Source: WHSW01 sp963821345
GTDB lineage: Bacteria; Actinomycetota; Thermoleophilia; Solirubrobacterales; 70-9
Assembly (NCBI GenBank): GCA_963821345.1
Contig: CAWGDM010000001.1
Location: forward strand, 1,054,001 to 1,118,000
Length of the DNA stretch: 64,000 nt
Direction: 5' to 3'
The position numbers and the translations under genes were made by a program. The notes below the pieces were generated by a model. The model worked only from the letters and a program-made list of their open reading frames with translations, was not told the DNA's origin and ran no database searches. Below, in pieces: positions 1-9,131 of the stretch (within the stretch, counting starts at the first letter, position 1; each line of letters starts with the position of its first letter).

Positions 1-927
1 GCTCATCAGCTGGTCGTAGCGAAGCCGCGGCAGGGTCGCGCGAACCCAGATGAAGAACAGGATCAGGCCGAGGATCTTGGCGATCATCCAGATCGGGTCG
101 AGCCAGCTCGGGCCGGGCCCGTGCCAACCGCCGAGGAAGAAGGCGACCGCGATCCCCGAGACCACGAACATCTCCAGGTACTCGGCGAGCAGGAAGGAGG
201 CGAAGCGGGCGCCCCCGTACTCGGTCTGGAAGCCCTGGACGAGCTCGGCGTCGGCCTCGGGAAGGTCGAACGGCGCCCGGTTGGTCTCGGCGAAGCCGGC
301 GACCATGAAGATCAGGAAGCCGAGGATCTGGGGGACGATGTACCAGACCTGATCCTGGGCCTCGACGATCGAGACCAGCGACAGGGAGCCCGCCATCATG
401 ATCACCCCGAACAGCGACAGGCCCATCGCGATCTCATAGGAGATCAGCTGCGCCGCCGAGCGCATCGCGCCGAGGAAGCTGTACTTGGAGCCCGACGACC
501 ACCCCGCCAGCAGCAGTCCGTAGAACGCGAACGAGCCGAAGGCGAAGAAGTAGAGGACGCCGATCGGGACGTCGATCCCGTACAGCCCGACCCCGTCCTC
601 GACCGGGCCGAAGGGCAGGATCGCGAGCGTGATGATCCCGGAGAAGATCACCAGCATCGGGCCGATCGCGAACAGGAACGGGACCGCGGCGGCCGGGCGG
701 AAGGGCTGCTTGCCGAGCAGCTTGAGGATGTCGGCGAGCGGCTGCATCAGCCCGACGGGGCCGACCCGGTTGGGGCCGTAGCGGTTCTGGAAGCGGCCGA
801 TCAGCTTGCGCTCGACCACGGTCAGCACCGGGACGATCATGAACACGACCAGGAAGATCACGATCGACTTGACGATCATGATCCAGGTCGCCTCGGTGAA
901 GCTGGTGTCGGCGAGCGGCAGGCTCAT
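1..927 (-). CDS. nuoH: NADH-quinone oxidoreductase subunit H, 3' end cut by window edge
   Basis: Membrane subunit of complex I at the junction of the quinone site and the proton-pumping arm. The start ATG at 927 overlaps the nuoG stop by 4 bases (ATGA), so translation is coupled. 309 codons are visible and the frame is open to position 1. The N-terminus has a transmembrane helix followed by the family hallmark ERKLIGRFQNRYGPNRVGP. The last visible residues FIWVRATLPRLRYDQLM are the conserved C-terminal quinone-site loop, so only a few tens of residues should be missing. Last visible gene of the leftward nuoA-H operon. Confidence 0.96.
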   Translation of the reverse strand, partial: MSLPLADTSFTEATWIMIVKSIVIFLVVFMIVPVLTVVERKLIGRFQNRYGPNRVGPVGLMQPLADILKLLGKQPFRPAAAVPFLFAIGPMLVIFSGIITLAILPFGPVEDGVGLYGIDVPIGVLYFFAFGSFAFYGLLLAGWSSGSKYSFLGAMRSAAQLISYEIAMGLSLFGVIMMAGSLSLVSIVEAQDQVWYIVPQILGFLIFMVAGFAETNRAPFDLPEADAELVQGFQTEYGGARFASFLLAEYLEMFVVSGIAVAFFLGGWHGPGPSWLDPIWMIAKILGLILFFIWVRATLPRLRYDQLMS

Positions 928-3398
928 CGCTTCTCCAGCTCCACCGTCTCGGCTCCGTTGAGCGCGTTTGCATTGTCGGCCGCGGTGCCCTCGATCAGGA
1001 ACGCCGAGCCCGGCCGGATGCGCTCGCGCAGGGCGACGGTCGCGTTGACGCTCGACCCGTTCGACCGCACGGCGACCTCGTCGCCCTCGGCCAGCCCCAG
1101 CCGGTCGGCATCCGCCGGCGCGATCTCCACTCGCTGCTCCGGCGCCAGGAAGCGCAACGCCTCGTTTCGGTCGGTCACCTCTCCCGCCCACAAATCCCGG
1201 AATGTCCCCAAACGCAGCTCCGGCGTCGCGGGCGGGGGTGAGGTCCTCGAGGAAGTGCGCGGGTCCGCGCCGGGCCGGCCGGCCGTTGCCTCGGCGAAGT
1301 CTTCGCGGGCCATTTCCTCGGGGGCCTCGCCCCCGTCCGCGAAAGCCGACGCCGCGTCGCGGTCCTGCCAGCGGACACCGGTGCCGCCGATCTCCCCGGT
1401 GGTGAGGCCGGCGTAGAAGGGCACCGCGCCGGCGATCGACGCGAGCGCGTCGGGGGCGGATTCGACCCCGGTCTCGTCGCCGAGGGCGGCGGCGAGTTCG
1501 GCCAGCACCTGCCAGATCGGGCGCACCAGGTCGGGGCGGGGGACGGCGGGTCGCAGGCGCTGCAGGCGGCCGTCGGGGTGGGTGACCGTGCCCTCCTTCT
1601 CGGCGTAGGCCTCGGCGGGGAAGACGATGTCGGCGGCCTTGGTCGAGGCGTCGTCGAAGCTCGAGATCGCGAGCACGGTGCGCGCCTGGTTCAGCGCCTT
1701 CGCCCAGCCGGGCCCGTCGGGAAGGTCGCGGATCGGGTCCGCGTGCAGGAGGATCACGCCGTCGAGCTCGCCGGCCAACAGGCCCTGCTTGATCTGCTCG
1801 AGGCCGCGGCCGTCGTCGGTCCGCACGAAGCCGGGCGCGTAGCCCGGCAGGCAGCCGACCTCGCGGATGCCGCGGGCGTTGGAGCCGACCGGAACCGAGA
1901 AGGCGCCGCCGCCCTCGGCCGAGCATTTGAGCTCGTGGGTGCAGTTGCGAAGCGCGGCCAGCGCCGCGGCTCCATCGGCGCCGCGGCCGAGTGCCTCCCC
2001 CCAGATCACCAGCGTCCTGCCGGGGCGCAGCTCGCCGGCGAGGCGCTCGGCGTCGCCGGCGTGGGGGCTCTCGGGCGCCGGATCAGGGCCGAGCTCGGCC
2101 TCGAGGGCGGCGAGGAAGGCGGCGTTCTCGCCGGGGAGGTAGCGGGCGGTCTCCTCGGCGCCGCCGTCGAGCGCGGTCGGGCGGTCAGAGGCGATCACCA
2201 GGCGGAGCTCGTTGTGGCGCACCGCCTTCCGCAGCCGCAGGTCGAGGATCGGCATCGAGTTGAGCGGGTCGGCGCCGATCAGCAGCACGGACTCGACCTT
2301 GTCGATATCGGCGATCGAGGCGCCCAGCTCGGGGGCCGACAGCGACGCCAGACCGGCGCCGTCGACCTCGTCGACGCTGGTCACGTGCGGCGAGCCGAGC
2401 GCCTCGCGGACCAGCCGCTGGACCAGATAGGCCTCCTCGTTGGAGGCCTGGCCGCCGACGATCGCCGCGATCTTGCCGCGGCCGGCGCCGAGCTTGGCCG
2501 CCGCGACCTCGAGCGCCTGGTCCCAGCCGGCCCGGTTGCCGGCCAGCAGTGGTTCGGTGATCCGCTCGTCGGAGGCGATCATCTGGAAGCCGAAGCGGCC
2601 CTTGTCGCAGAGCCAGCCGTTGTCGACGTCCTGGTTGTCGCGCGCCAGCACCCGCTCGACGCGCTCGTCACGGACCGTGAACTTGACGTTGCACTGGCTC
2701 GGGCACAGGGTGCAGATCGAGCCCGAGTCCTCGATCTCCCAGGGCCGGGCGCGGAAGCGGTAGGCCTCGGCGGTCAGCGCGCCCACCGGGCAGAGCTCGA
2801 TGATGTTGCCGTGGAAGGGGGCGATGTAGGGGCGCTCGTCGAACGTGCCGACGTAGCTGTTGGCGCCGCGCTCGAGCAACTGCAGCTGCTCGTCCTCGGC
2901 GACCTCCTGGCTGAAGCGCACGCAGCGGTAGCAGAGGATGCAGCGCTCGCGGTCGATCCGCACCAGGGGCGAGAGCGGGACCGGCTTGCGGAAGTGGCGC
3001 TTGGGCTCGGTGAACCGGCTGCGCCCGGGACCCCAGCCCATCGCGATGTCCTGCAGCGGGCACTCGCCCCCCTTGTCGCAGACCGGGCAGTCGAGCGGGT
3101 GGTTGACGAGCAGGAACTCGACCACCGCGTTCTGCGCCTCGACCACCCGGTCGGTGCGCGTGTAGACGACCATCCCGTCGCGCACCGGCGTCGAGCAGGC
3201 GGTCTGCAGCTTCGGGATCCCCTCGATCTCGACCAGGCACATGCGGCAGGCGCCCACCGGGCCGCCGAGCTTGGGCTCGTAACAGAAGACCGGGATCTCG
3301 ACGTCACCGCCCTTGGCCGCGTCGACCAGCATCTCGCCCTCGGTCGCCGTGACCTCGAGCCCGTCGACCACCAGCGTGATCTCGTGCGCGCCGCTCAC
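924..3398 (-). CDS. nuoG: NADH-quinone oxidoreductase subunit G
   Basis: Large iron-sulfur subunit of the peripheral arm of complex I, carrying electrons from NuoF toward the quinone. 824 residues. The N-terminal [2Fe-2S] ferredoxin domain has Cys in FCYEPKLGGPVGACRMC. The His/Cys cluster motif HPLDCPVCDKGGECPLQD follows near residue 100, then a pair of [4Fe-4S] motifs (CILCYRC and CPVGAL) near 150-210. CTLCPSQCNVKF with a later GWLCDKGRFGF looks like the extra N7-type cluster seen in some bacteria. The remainder is the molybdopterin-oxidoreductase-like fold. It lies 37 bases downstream of nuoF, a spacer holding a degenerate copy of the GAGGCGAAGCCGAG junction motif. Confidence 0.97.
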   Translation of the reverse strand: MSGAHEITLVVDGLEVTATEGEMLVDAAKGGDVEIPVFCYEPKLGGPVGACRMCLVEIEGIPKLQTACSTPVRDGMVVYTRTDRVVEAQNAVVEFLLVNHPLDCPVCDKGGECPLQDIAMGWGPGRSRFTEPKRHFRKPVPLSPLVRIDRERCILCYRCVRFSQEVAEDEQLQLLERGANSYVGTFDERPYIAPFHGNIIELCPVGALTAEAYRFRARPWEIEDSGSICTLCPSQCNVKFTVRDERVERVLARDNQDVDNGWLCDKGRFGFQMIASDERITEPLLAGNRAGWDQALEVAAAKLGAGRGKIAAIVGGQASNEEAYLVQRLVREALGSPHVTSVDEVDGAGLASLSAPELGASIADIDKVESVLLIGADPLNSMPILDLRLRKAVRHNELRLVIASDRPTALDGGAEETARYLPGENAAFLAALEAELGPDPAPESPHAGDAERLAGELRPGRTLVIWGEALGRGADGAAALAALRNCTHELKCSAEGGGAFSVPVGSNARGIREVGCLPGYAPGFVRTDDGRGLEQIKQGLLAGELDGVILLHADPIRDLPDGPGWAKALNQARTVLAISSFDDASTKAADIVFPAEAYAEKEGTVTHPDGRLQRLRPAVPRPDLVRPIWQVLAELAAALGDETGVESAPDALASIAGAVPFYAGLTTGEIGGTGVRWQDRDAASAFADGGEAPEEMAREDFAEATAGRPGADPRTSSRTSPPPATPELRLGTFRDLWAGEVTDRNEALRFLAPEQRVEIAPADADRLGLAEGDEVAVRSNGSSVNATVALRERIRPGSAFLIEGTAADNANALNGAETVELEKR

Positions 3399-3435
3399 GC
3401 GAGCCGCCTCAACACCGGCGGGATTCGGCTACGCC

Positions 3436-4722
3436 TCATGCCGCGACCGCCGGGCGCGCCGACTCCATCGCCGCTTCGAACTCGTCGCGGAACTTGGCGA
3501 CCATCGCGCCGACCGGCATCGCCATCGAGTCGCCGAGCACGCAGAGGCAGTGGCCGATGATGTTCTCCTGAACCGAGGTGATGATCTCGAGGTCCATCGG
3601 GGTTGCCTCGCCCCGGGTGATCCGCTCGAGCATCTTCACCGTCCAGTTGGTGCCCTCGCGACAGGGCGTGCACTTGCCGCACGACTCGTGCTGGTAGAAG
3701 CGCGCCGTGCGTACCGCCAACTCCGGGATCGAGACGGTGTCGTCGGCGATGATGATCGAGCCCGAGCCGAGCATCGAGCCGGCCTCGGCCATGTCCTCGA
3801 ACGTGTACGGCAGGTCGAGCTCGGCCTCGGTCAGCACCGGCGACGAGGAGCCGCCGGGGAACCACGCCTTCACCCTGCGCCCCTCGGGCGGCCCGCCGGC
3901 GAGCCCGTAGATGATCTCGCGCGAGGGGATCCCGAGCTCGATCTCGTAGTTGCCCGGCCGCTGCACGCAGCCCGAGATCGAGACGACCTTGGTCCCGGGC
4001 GACTGCTCGGAGCCGAAGCTCTTGAACCAGTTGGAGCCGTTGTTGACGATGTGCGGCAGGTTGGAGAGCGTCTCGACGTTGTTGATCAGCGTCGGGCCGC
4101 CGTACAGCCCCTGGATCGCCGGGAACGGCGGCTTCAGCCGCGGGTTGCCGCGCTTGCCCTCGAGCGCGTCGAGCAGCGCCGTCTCCTCGCCGCAGATGTA
4201 GGCGCCGGCGCCGCGGTGGACGACCAGCTCGACCCGGACCCCGGAGTTGAGCACGTTCGGGCCCAGGTAGTTGGCCTCGTAGGCCTCGGCGACGGCGCGG
4301 TCGAGGACGTCGGCGATCTCCCAGTACTCGCCGCGGATGAAGATGAACGCGTACTCGGCGCCGACCGCGTAGGCCGCCAGCGCCACGCCCTCGACCAGCT
4401 GGTGGGGGTTCTTCTGCATCAGCTCGCGGTCCTTGAAGGCGCCGGGCTCGGACTCGTCGGCGTTGCAGCAGACGTACTTGCGCATCTCGCCACGGGGCAG
4501 GAACGACCCCTTCTTGCCCATCGAGAAGCCGGCACCCCCCCGACCGCGCAGGCCCGAGTCCTCGAAGGTGCCGATCAGGTCGCCGGGCTCGAGCTCGCGG
4601 ACCGCGGTCTCGAGCGCCCGGTAGCCGCCGTGCTCGCGATAGCCCTCGATCGTCGCCAGGCCGGGATCGTCGATGTGGCGGAACAGGACCCTGGTCTCGC
4701 GCGCCTCAGCAGCACCACTCAC
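3436..4722 (-). CDS. nuoF: NADH-quinone oxidoreductase subunit F
   Basis: NADH-oxidising subunit of complex I (FMN and [4Fe-4S] cluster N3). 428 residues, normal length. The glycine-rich NADH/FMN site GLRGRGGAGFSMGKKG is near residue 55. CCNADESEPGAFKDREL and CGEETALLDALEGKRGNPR follow, and the N3 ligands lie in ESCGKCTPCREGTNW near 340 with a later Cys in GHCLC. The start overlaps the end of nuoE by 4 bases, so the pair is probably translated in a fixed ratio, as expected for the NuoE-NuoF dehydrogenase module. Confidence 0.97.
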   Translation of the reverse strand: MSGAAEARETRVLFRHIDDPGLATIEGYREHGGYRALETAVRELEPGDLIGTFEDSGLRGRGGAGFSMGKKGSFLPRGEMRKYVCCNADESEPGAFKDRELMQKNPHQLVEGVALAAYAVGAEYAFIFIRGEYWEIADVLDRAVAEAYEANYLGPNVLNSGVRVELVVHRGAGAYICGEETALLDALEGKRGNPRLKPPFPAIQGLYGGPTLINNVETLSNLPHIVNNGSNWFKSFGSEQSPGTKVVSISGCVQRPGNYEIELGIPSREIIYGLAGGPPEGRRVKAWFPGGSSSPVLTEAELDLPYTFEDMAEAGSMLGSGSIIIADDTVSIPELAVRTARFYQHESCGKCTPCREGTNWTVKMLERITRGEATPMDLEIITSVQENIIGHCLCVLGDSMAMPVGAMVAKFRDEFEAAMESARPAVAA

Positions 4723-5465
4723 GTTCCGCTCGCCTCCTCGGCTTCGCCTCCGGGGGCGACCGGGTCAGCCGGCGACCGCGGGTCGGGCTCGGGCTCGGGG
4801 CCGCCGGCGGCGCCGCGCCTGGATAGCGCCCGGTCGGGCACCGGCTCCTGTCCGGCTCGCACCGCCTCGATCGCCGCCAGCGCGTCCTCGCCGCTCAGCG
4901 GCCCGTAGTAGCGCTCGTCGATCGAGGCCATCGGCGCCAGGTCGCAGGCGCCCAGGCACTCGAAGCCGCTGACGAAGAACTCGCCGTCGGCGGAGCTCGC
5001 ACCCAGGTGCTGGGCCTCGTGAGCGTCGACCCCAGCCGCCTCGCTGAACGCCTCCAGCAGCTGGTCGCCGCCGTTCATCCAGCAGGAGATGTTGCGGCAG
5101 ACCAGCACCCGGTGGGTGCCGACCGGCGAGGTCGCGAACAGGTCGTAGAAGCTCGCCACCGACTCCAGGTAGGCGGGGGTGACGCCCATCACCGCGGCCG
5201 CCTCGCGAATGCCCTCGGGAGTGCACCAGCCGTACTGGCGCTGGACGGCCCACAGCGCCGGGATCGAGGCCGAGCGCAGCTGCGGGTAGCGCGACATCGC
5301 GGTCTCGATCTGCTCGCGGAGCTCGTCGGGAACGTCGACCTCGTGCAGCTCGGGGACGCCCTCGGCGTCCGACGGCCGCATCGAGGCGATCAGCTCGTGC
5401 CGCTGCTCGGCGGTCAGATCGTCGGTCGGCTCCAACAGGTGCCGAGGCTGTTCCAGCTCGGCCAT
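4719..5465 (-). CDS. nuoE: NADH-quinone oxidoreductase subunit E
   Basis: 24-kDa thioredoxin-fold subunit holding the [2Fe-2S] cluster N1a next to NuoF. 248 residues. The four cluster Cys are in CRNISC and CLGACDLAPM. The helical N-terminal half contains YGWCTPEGIREAA and ASFYDLF, both typical of the family. The last about 40 residues are a Pro/Glu/Ser-rich tail not found in most NuoE. Part of that tail (4733-4752) is encoded by a copy of the CTCGGCTTCGCCTC motif that recurs at other nuo gene junctions, so the tail may have arisen by repeat insertion at the gene end (inference). 58 bases separate it from nuoD. Confidence 0.96.
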   Translation of the reverse strand: MAELEQPRHLLEPTDDLTAEQRHELIASMRPSDAEGVPELHEVDVPDELREQIETAMSRYPQLRSASIPALWAVQRQYGWCTPEGIREAAAVMGVTPAYLESVASFYDLFATSPVGTHRVLVCRNISCWMNGGDQLLEAFSEAAGVDAHEAQHLGASSADGEFFVSGFECLGACDLAPMASIDERYYGPLSGEDALAAIEAVRAGQEPVPDRALSRRGAAGGPEPEPDPRSPADPVAPGGEAEEASGT

Positions 5466-5481
5466 CAGTTCACCAGGGGAC

Positions 5482-5519
5482 GCGCACGCCCGGAGGCGAA
5501 GCCGAGGACGTGGCGCGAG
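5482..5519 (+). repeat. 38-bp intergenic repeat, copy 1 (nuoD-nuoE gap)
   Basis: 38 bases filling most of the nuoD-nuoE spacer. It matches 61489-61526 at 36 of 38 positions. The core GAGGCGAAGCCGAG can fold as a tiny GGC-GAA-GCC hairpin. Related cores lie at the nuoE/nuoF (about 4736-4750), nuoF/nuoG (about 3424-3438) and nuoC/nuoD (about 6840-6860) junctions. Function unknown; it may be an mRNA-stability or processing element within the operon. Confidence 0.75.
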
Positions 5520-5523
5520 TAAT

Positions 5524-6868
5524 TCACCGGTCGATGCCTCCGAGGATCGGGTCGAGCATCGCCAGGTTCTGGATCGTGTCGGCGACGTAGCCGCCGATGC
5601 ACATGTCCCGGAGGGACTGCAGGTTGACGAACGACGGGTCGCGGAAGTGGACCCGCGACGGCTTCGCCGAGCCGTCGGCGAGCAGATAGCAGCCGAGCTC
5701 GCCGCGCGGCGACTCGATCGCGTAATAGGTCTCGCCCGGCGGCACCCGGAAGCCCTCGGTGACCAGCTTGAAGTGGTGGATCAGCGATTCCATCGAGGTC
5801 GAGAGCTCGTCGCGCGGGGGCAGCACGACCTTGCGATCGTCGGCGATCCAGGGGCCCTCGGGCAGCCCGTCCAGGCACTGCTCGATGATCCGGATCGACT
5901 CCCGCATCTCGGCGATCCGCACCCGGAAGCGGTCGTAGCCGTCGCCGACGGTTCCCACCGGGATCTTGAAGTCGAGCTCGGGGTAGGCGAGGTAGGGCTC
6001 GGCCTTGCGCAGGTCCCAGGGCTCGCCGGTGGCCCGCAGCAGCGGCCCGGTGACCCCGAGCTCCAGCATCCGCTCGCGCGAGACGATCCCGACGCCCTTG
6101 GTTCGCTGGAGGAAGATCTCGTTGCGGTCCAGCAGTGCCTCGTACTGGTCGATCCGCCGCGGCATCTCGGCGCAGTAGTCGCGCGTCTTCTGCTCGAAGC
6201 CGACCGGGATGTCCTCGAAGACGCCGCCGACCTGGAAGTAGCGCGTGTGCATCCGCTGCCCGGTCGCCATCTCGAACAGGTCGACGATCGTGTCGCGCTG
6301 GCGGAACGTGTACCAGAGCATCGAGACCGCGCCCAGGTCGAGCGCCGAGGTGCCGAGCCAGATCAGGTGCGAGTGGATCCGGTTGAGCTCCAGAAACAGC
6401 GTCCGCAGGTACTTGGCGCGCGGCGGGATCTCCAGCTCCAACAACCGCTCGACCGCGCCGCAGAAGGCCTCCATGTTGAAGAAGTAGGAGACGTAGTCCA
6501 TCCGCTCGACGAACGGGATCACCTTCCAGTAGCTCTTCTGCTCGGCACGACTTCTCGATCCCGGTGTGGACGTAGCCGACGACCGGCTTCATGTCGATGA
6601 TCGTCTCGCCCTGGAGGCTGACCAGCAGCCGCAGCACCCCGTGGGTCGCCGGGTGGTGCGGGCCCATGTTCACGGTCAGCAGCTCGTGCTCGGGCTCGAG
6701 CAGGTCGCCGGCCTCGGTGCGCTCGATCGGCGAGGCGCCGATCACGGTCGCCGTGGTCGCGGCGATCACGTCGCCGCCGTGGGCGGGCGCGCTGCCGTGC
6801 TCCCGCAGGTCCGTCAGATCACGCGCCTCAACGGCGGCGCGGCTCGGCTTCGCTTCGCTGGGTCTCAC
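5524..6868 (-). CDS. nuoD: NADH-quinone oxidoreductase subunit D, with a +1 frameshift
   Basis: 49-kDa subunit that forms the quinone-reducing cavity with NuoB. A GTG start at 6868 overlaps the nuoC stop (GTGA). The N-terminal frame gives NMGPHHPATHGVLRL and VVGYVHTGIEKSC. The frame then breaks at 6544-6545, and the downstream frame gives KSYWKVIPFVERMDYVSYFF through to the conserved end LDPILGGIDR. Removing one base restores a normal protein of about 447 residues. Both halves are perfectly conserved and the enzyme needs this subunit, so a sequence error is more likely than a true lesion. The first about 40 residues before the conserved start are Arg/Ala-rich and overlap a junction-motif copy. 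Confidence 0.93.
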
Positions 6869-7437
6869 TGTGACCACCCCGGGACCTGGTGCTCGTTGTG
6901 GGTGAAGATCACCGGCTCGCCGCCGACCGGGAAGTCGCGCCGCTGCGGCCACCCGGCATAGACCTCCGGCAGCAGGATCCGCCGCAGGTCGGGGTGGCCG
7001 CGAAAGAAGATCCCGAAGAAGTCGTAGACCTCGCGCTCCTGGAACTCGGCGGTCGCAAACAGCGGCACGCAGCTCTCGATCGAGGGCAGCAGCATCCCGT
7101 CGACCTCCTCGGTCTCCCCGGTCGACGGGCCCGCTGTCGCGCCCGGGTCGGCGATCGCGGCGCGGACCCGGATCCGCTCGACCCGGTCGCGGTTGAGCAG
7201 TTCGTAGTGGACGCCGAACCGCGGCTCGGCGGGCAGGTAGTCGACCCCGTGGACGCTGGCCAGAAAGCGGTACTCCTGGCCGGGGGTGTCGCGCAGCCAC
7301 TTGAGCACCGCCAGCACCTGCTCGGGATCGACGATCAGGCAGGCGTCCCCGTGCTCGTGGTAGGTGCCGAGGACGCAGCCGGGATGGGCGTCCTTGAGCT
7401 CGCCAGCGATCAGCTCGAGCCCGGGGGCGTCGGGCAT
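6865..7437 (-). CDS. nuoC: NADH-quinone oxidoreductase subunit C
   Basis: 30-kDa subunit of the complex I connecting module. 190 residues from an ATG at 7437 that shares its A with the nuoB stop (TGATG). Family landmarks are SVHGVDYL, EREVYDFFGIFFRGHPDLRRILLP (read in two halves) and the ending GWPQRRDFPVGGEPV. NuoC is separate from NuoD here, unlike the fused NuoCD of enterobacteria. Confidence 0.95.
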   Translation of the reverse strand: MPDAPGLELIAGELKDAHPGCVLGTYHEHGDACLIVDPEQVLAVLKWLRDTPGQEYRFLASVHGVDYLPAEPRFGVHYELLNRDRVERIRVRAAIADPGATAGPSTGETEEVDGMLLPSIESCVPLFATAEFQEREVYDFFGIFFRGHPDLRRILLPEVYAGWPQRRDFPVGGEPVIFTHNEHQVPGWSQ

Positions 7438-8210
7438 CAGCGAACCCCGACCCCGCGCGTCGGCGGCCCCTCGGGTTCCTGCGGTCCGGTCGACTCGGCG
7501 GAGTCGGCGACCGCGTGGCGCGCCCGGGCGTAGGCGGCCTCGGTCGCCGCCGACGGCTGGCCGGCGACCACATCGTCGCGCGCCCACTCCTCGGTGCCGA
7601 TCGCGTTGTAGCGCCGCCGCCAACCCATGTCCGGGCTGCCCAGGATCTGGCGCTGCAGCTTCGTGAACCCGTACAGCAGCGCCTCCGGCCGCGGCGGGCA
7701 GCCGGGTACATGGATGTCGATCGGCATGAACTTGTCGGCGCCCTGGACGACCGCGTAGTTGGCGAACATCCCGCCCGACGACGAGCAGGCGCCCATCGAG
7801 ATCGCCCAGCGCGGCTCGAGCATCTGGTCGTAGATCCGGCGGACGACCGGCGCCATCTTGATCGAGACCCGGCCCGAGAGGATGATGAAGTCGGCCTGGC
7901 GCGGCGAGGCCCGAAGCGCCTCGGCGCCGAACCGGGCCTGGTCGTTGCGGGGCGAGCCGACGGCGGCGATCATCTCCATCGCGCAGCACGCGAGCCCGAA
8001 GGTGAGCGGGAACATCGAGTTCGTCGCCCCCCAGGCGAGCAGCCTGTCGAGTGAGGTGGTGAGCACCGACTGCGACGCGTGCTCGGCAAGCTCGGTTTCG
8101 TCGAGGTCGCCGCGCAGCAGGTCGCGGGCGCGCAGCTGGCGGACGCGCAGATGCTCGGGGGAACCGGGCTCGGCGAGCGGCTGAAGCGCCCGCAGCTTCT
8201 CCCTCCTCAC
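7437..8210 (-). CDS. nuoB: NADH-quinone oxidoreductase subunit B
   Basis: Carries cluster N2, the last iron-sulfur centre before quinone. The N2 ligands are the CC pair in GLACCAMEM, the Cys of GACSSSGGMF and the Cys of HVPGCPPRPEAL. The GTG start at 8210 overlaps the nuoA stop and gives 257 residues, longer than the usual 150-190. The conserved core starts near residue 45, so the true start may be internal. The about 55-residue C-terminal tail after DMGWRRRYN is Ala/Glu-rich and not part of the fold. Confidence 0.95.
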   Translation of the reverse strand: MRREKLRALQPLAEPGSPEHLRVRQLRARDLLRGDLDETELAEHASQSVLTTSLDRLLAWGATNSMFPLTFGLACCAMEMIAAVGSPRNDQARFGAEALRASPRQADFIILSGRVSIKMAPVVRRIYDQMLEPRWAISMGACSSSGGMFANYAVVQGADKFMPIDIHVPGCPPRPEALLYGFTKLQRQILGSPDMGWRRRYNAIGTEEWARDDVVAGQPSAATEAAYARARHAVADSAESTGPQEPEGPPTRGVGVR

Positions 8211-8572
8211 CTCCAATTCAGCGCACCCCGGCGCCAGACGTAGACCAGCGCGACGAGCAGCAGGGCGACGAAGATCAGCAGTTCGACGAGCACGAAGACC
8301 GAGTCCGCCGCCTTCAGGATCACGCCGACCGGGTAGAGGAAGACGACCTCGATGTCGAAGAGGATGAACAGCATCGCGATCATGTAGAAGCTGACCCCGA
8401 AGCGGAAGGTGCGCGAGACCTCGCTCGGCAGGCCGCATTCGTAGGGATCGACCTTCGCCGCCCGCGCGCGGACCCGCTTGTAGCCGATCACGTGGTTGAG
8501 GGTCGCGAACGCGGTTCCGACCAGCAGCCCGAGGCCGGCGAAGACGAGGACGGGGAGGTAGCTCTGCAGCAC
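8207..8572 (-). CDS. nuoA: NADH-quinone oxidoreductase subunit A
   Basis: Small membrane subunit of complex I, 121 residues with three transmembrane helices. The conserved loop VDPYECGLPSEV contains the Cys whose accessibility changes with enzyme state, and FDIEVVFLYPV follows. First gene of the leftward operon, preceded by 115 noncoding bases shared with a divergent membrane-protein gene. Confidence 0.96.
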   Translation of the reverse strand: MLQSYLPVLVFAGLGLLVGTAFATLNHVIGYKRVRARAAKVDPYECGLPSEVSRTFRFGVSFYMIAMLFILFDIEVVFLYPVGVILKAADSVFVLVELLIFVALLLVALVYVWRRGALNWR

Positions 8573-8687
8573 GCACCCCGAGTTCTATCCGACCTTGTGC
8601 AGGGTTGCTACATAGTGTTGTTCCGCATGAGAAAGCGGAAAATCCGACCCATCTGGGCGGAATTGCTTCTGCTTTGATGCGCCCCCC

Positions 8688-9125
8688 GTGGAGACCGTCC
8701 ACCTGATCGTCGGCGTCGCCGTCCTGGTCACCAACCTGATCGCCGGCGCGGTCGGCTCGGTCGCCTGGCTGCGCCGGCTCCCGAGCGTTTCCTTCTGGTA
8801 CCTGCTGAGGGTCGCGCAGGGCACCGTCGTCGTCCAGGTGCTGCTCGGCGCCATCCTGTTGCTGCTCGGTCACGAGGCCCCCGACGACCTCCACTACGTA
8901 TACGGGGTGCTGCCGCTGGTCGTCACCCTGCTCGCCGAGGCGGCCCGGGCCGGCGCCGCCGAGCGCGAGCTCGAAGGGCTCGACTTCGATGGGCTGCCCA
9001 GGGACCGCCAGCGGGCGATCGCGAACGCGATCGTGCGGCGCGAGACCGGGATCATGGCGGTCTCGGCGCTGGTCGTCTTCGGGCTCGCGATGCGCGCCGC
9101 CGGAACCAGCGGGCACCTGTTCTGA
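8688..9125 (+). CDS. Small integral membrane protein, function unknown
   Basis: 145 residues, GTG start. Four hydrophobic stretches are visible: about 3-24, 38-60, 68-85 and a C-terminal helix around ETGIMAVSALVVFGLAMRAA. Between them is an Arg/Glu-rich loop of about 30 residues. No catalytic motif is recognised. It is divergent from nuoA. The stop lies just before a 2 x 21-bp tandem repeat. Confidence 0.75.
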   Translation: METVHLIVGVAVLVTNLIAGAVGSVAWLRRLPSVSFWYLLRVAQGTVVVQVLLGAILLLLGHEAPDDLHYVYGVLPLVVTLLAEAARAGAAERELEGLDFDGLPRDRQRAIANAIVRRETGIMAVSALVVFGLAMRAAGTSGHLF

Positions 9126-9131
9126 GCCCAC

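Noticed and set aside
1578..3560. Long plus-strand open frame opposite nuoG
   Set aside because: Shadow of GC-rich nuoG codons; no motif and no start signal. The same holds for the large frames opposite lon, nrdJ, topA and the histidine kinase.
6540..6550. Programmed frameshift in nuoD
   Set aside because: No slippery site or stimulatory structure is evident; a single-base error is simpler.
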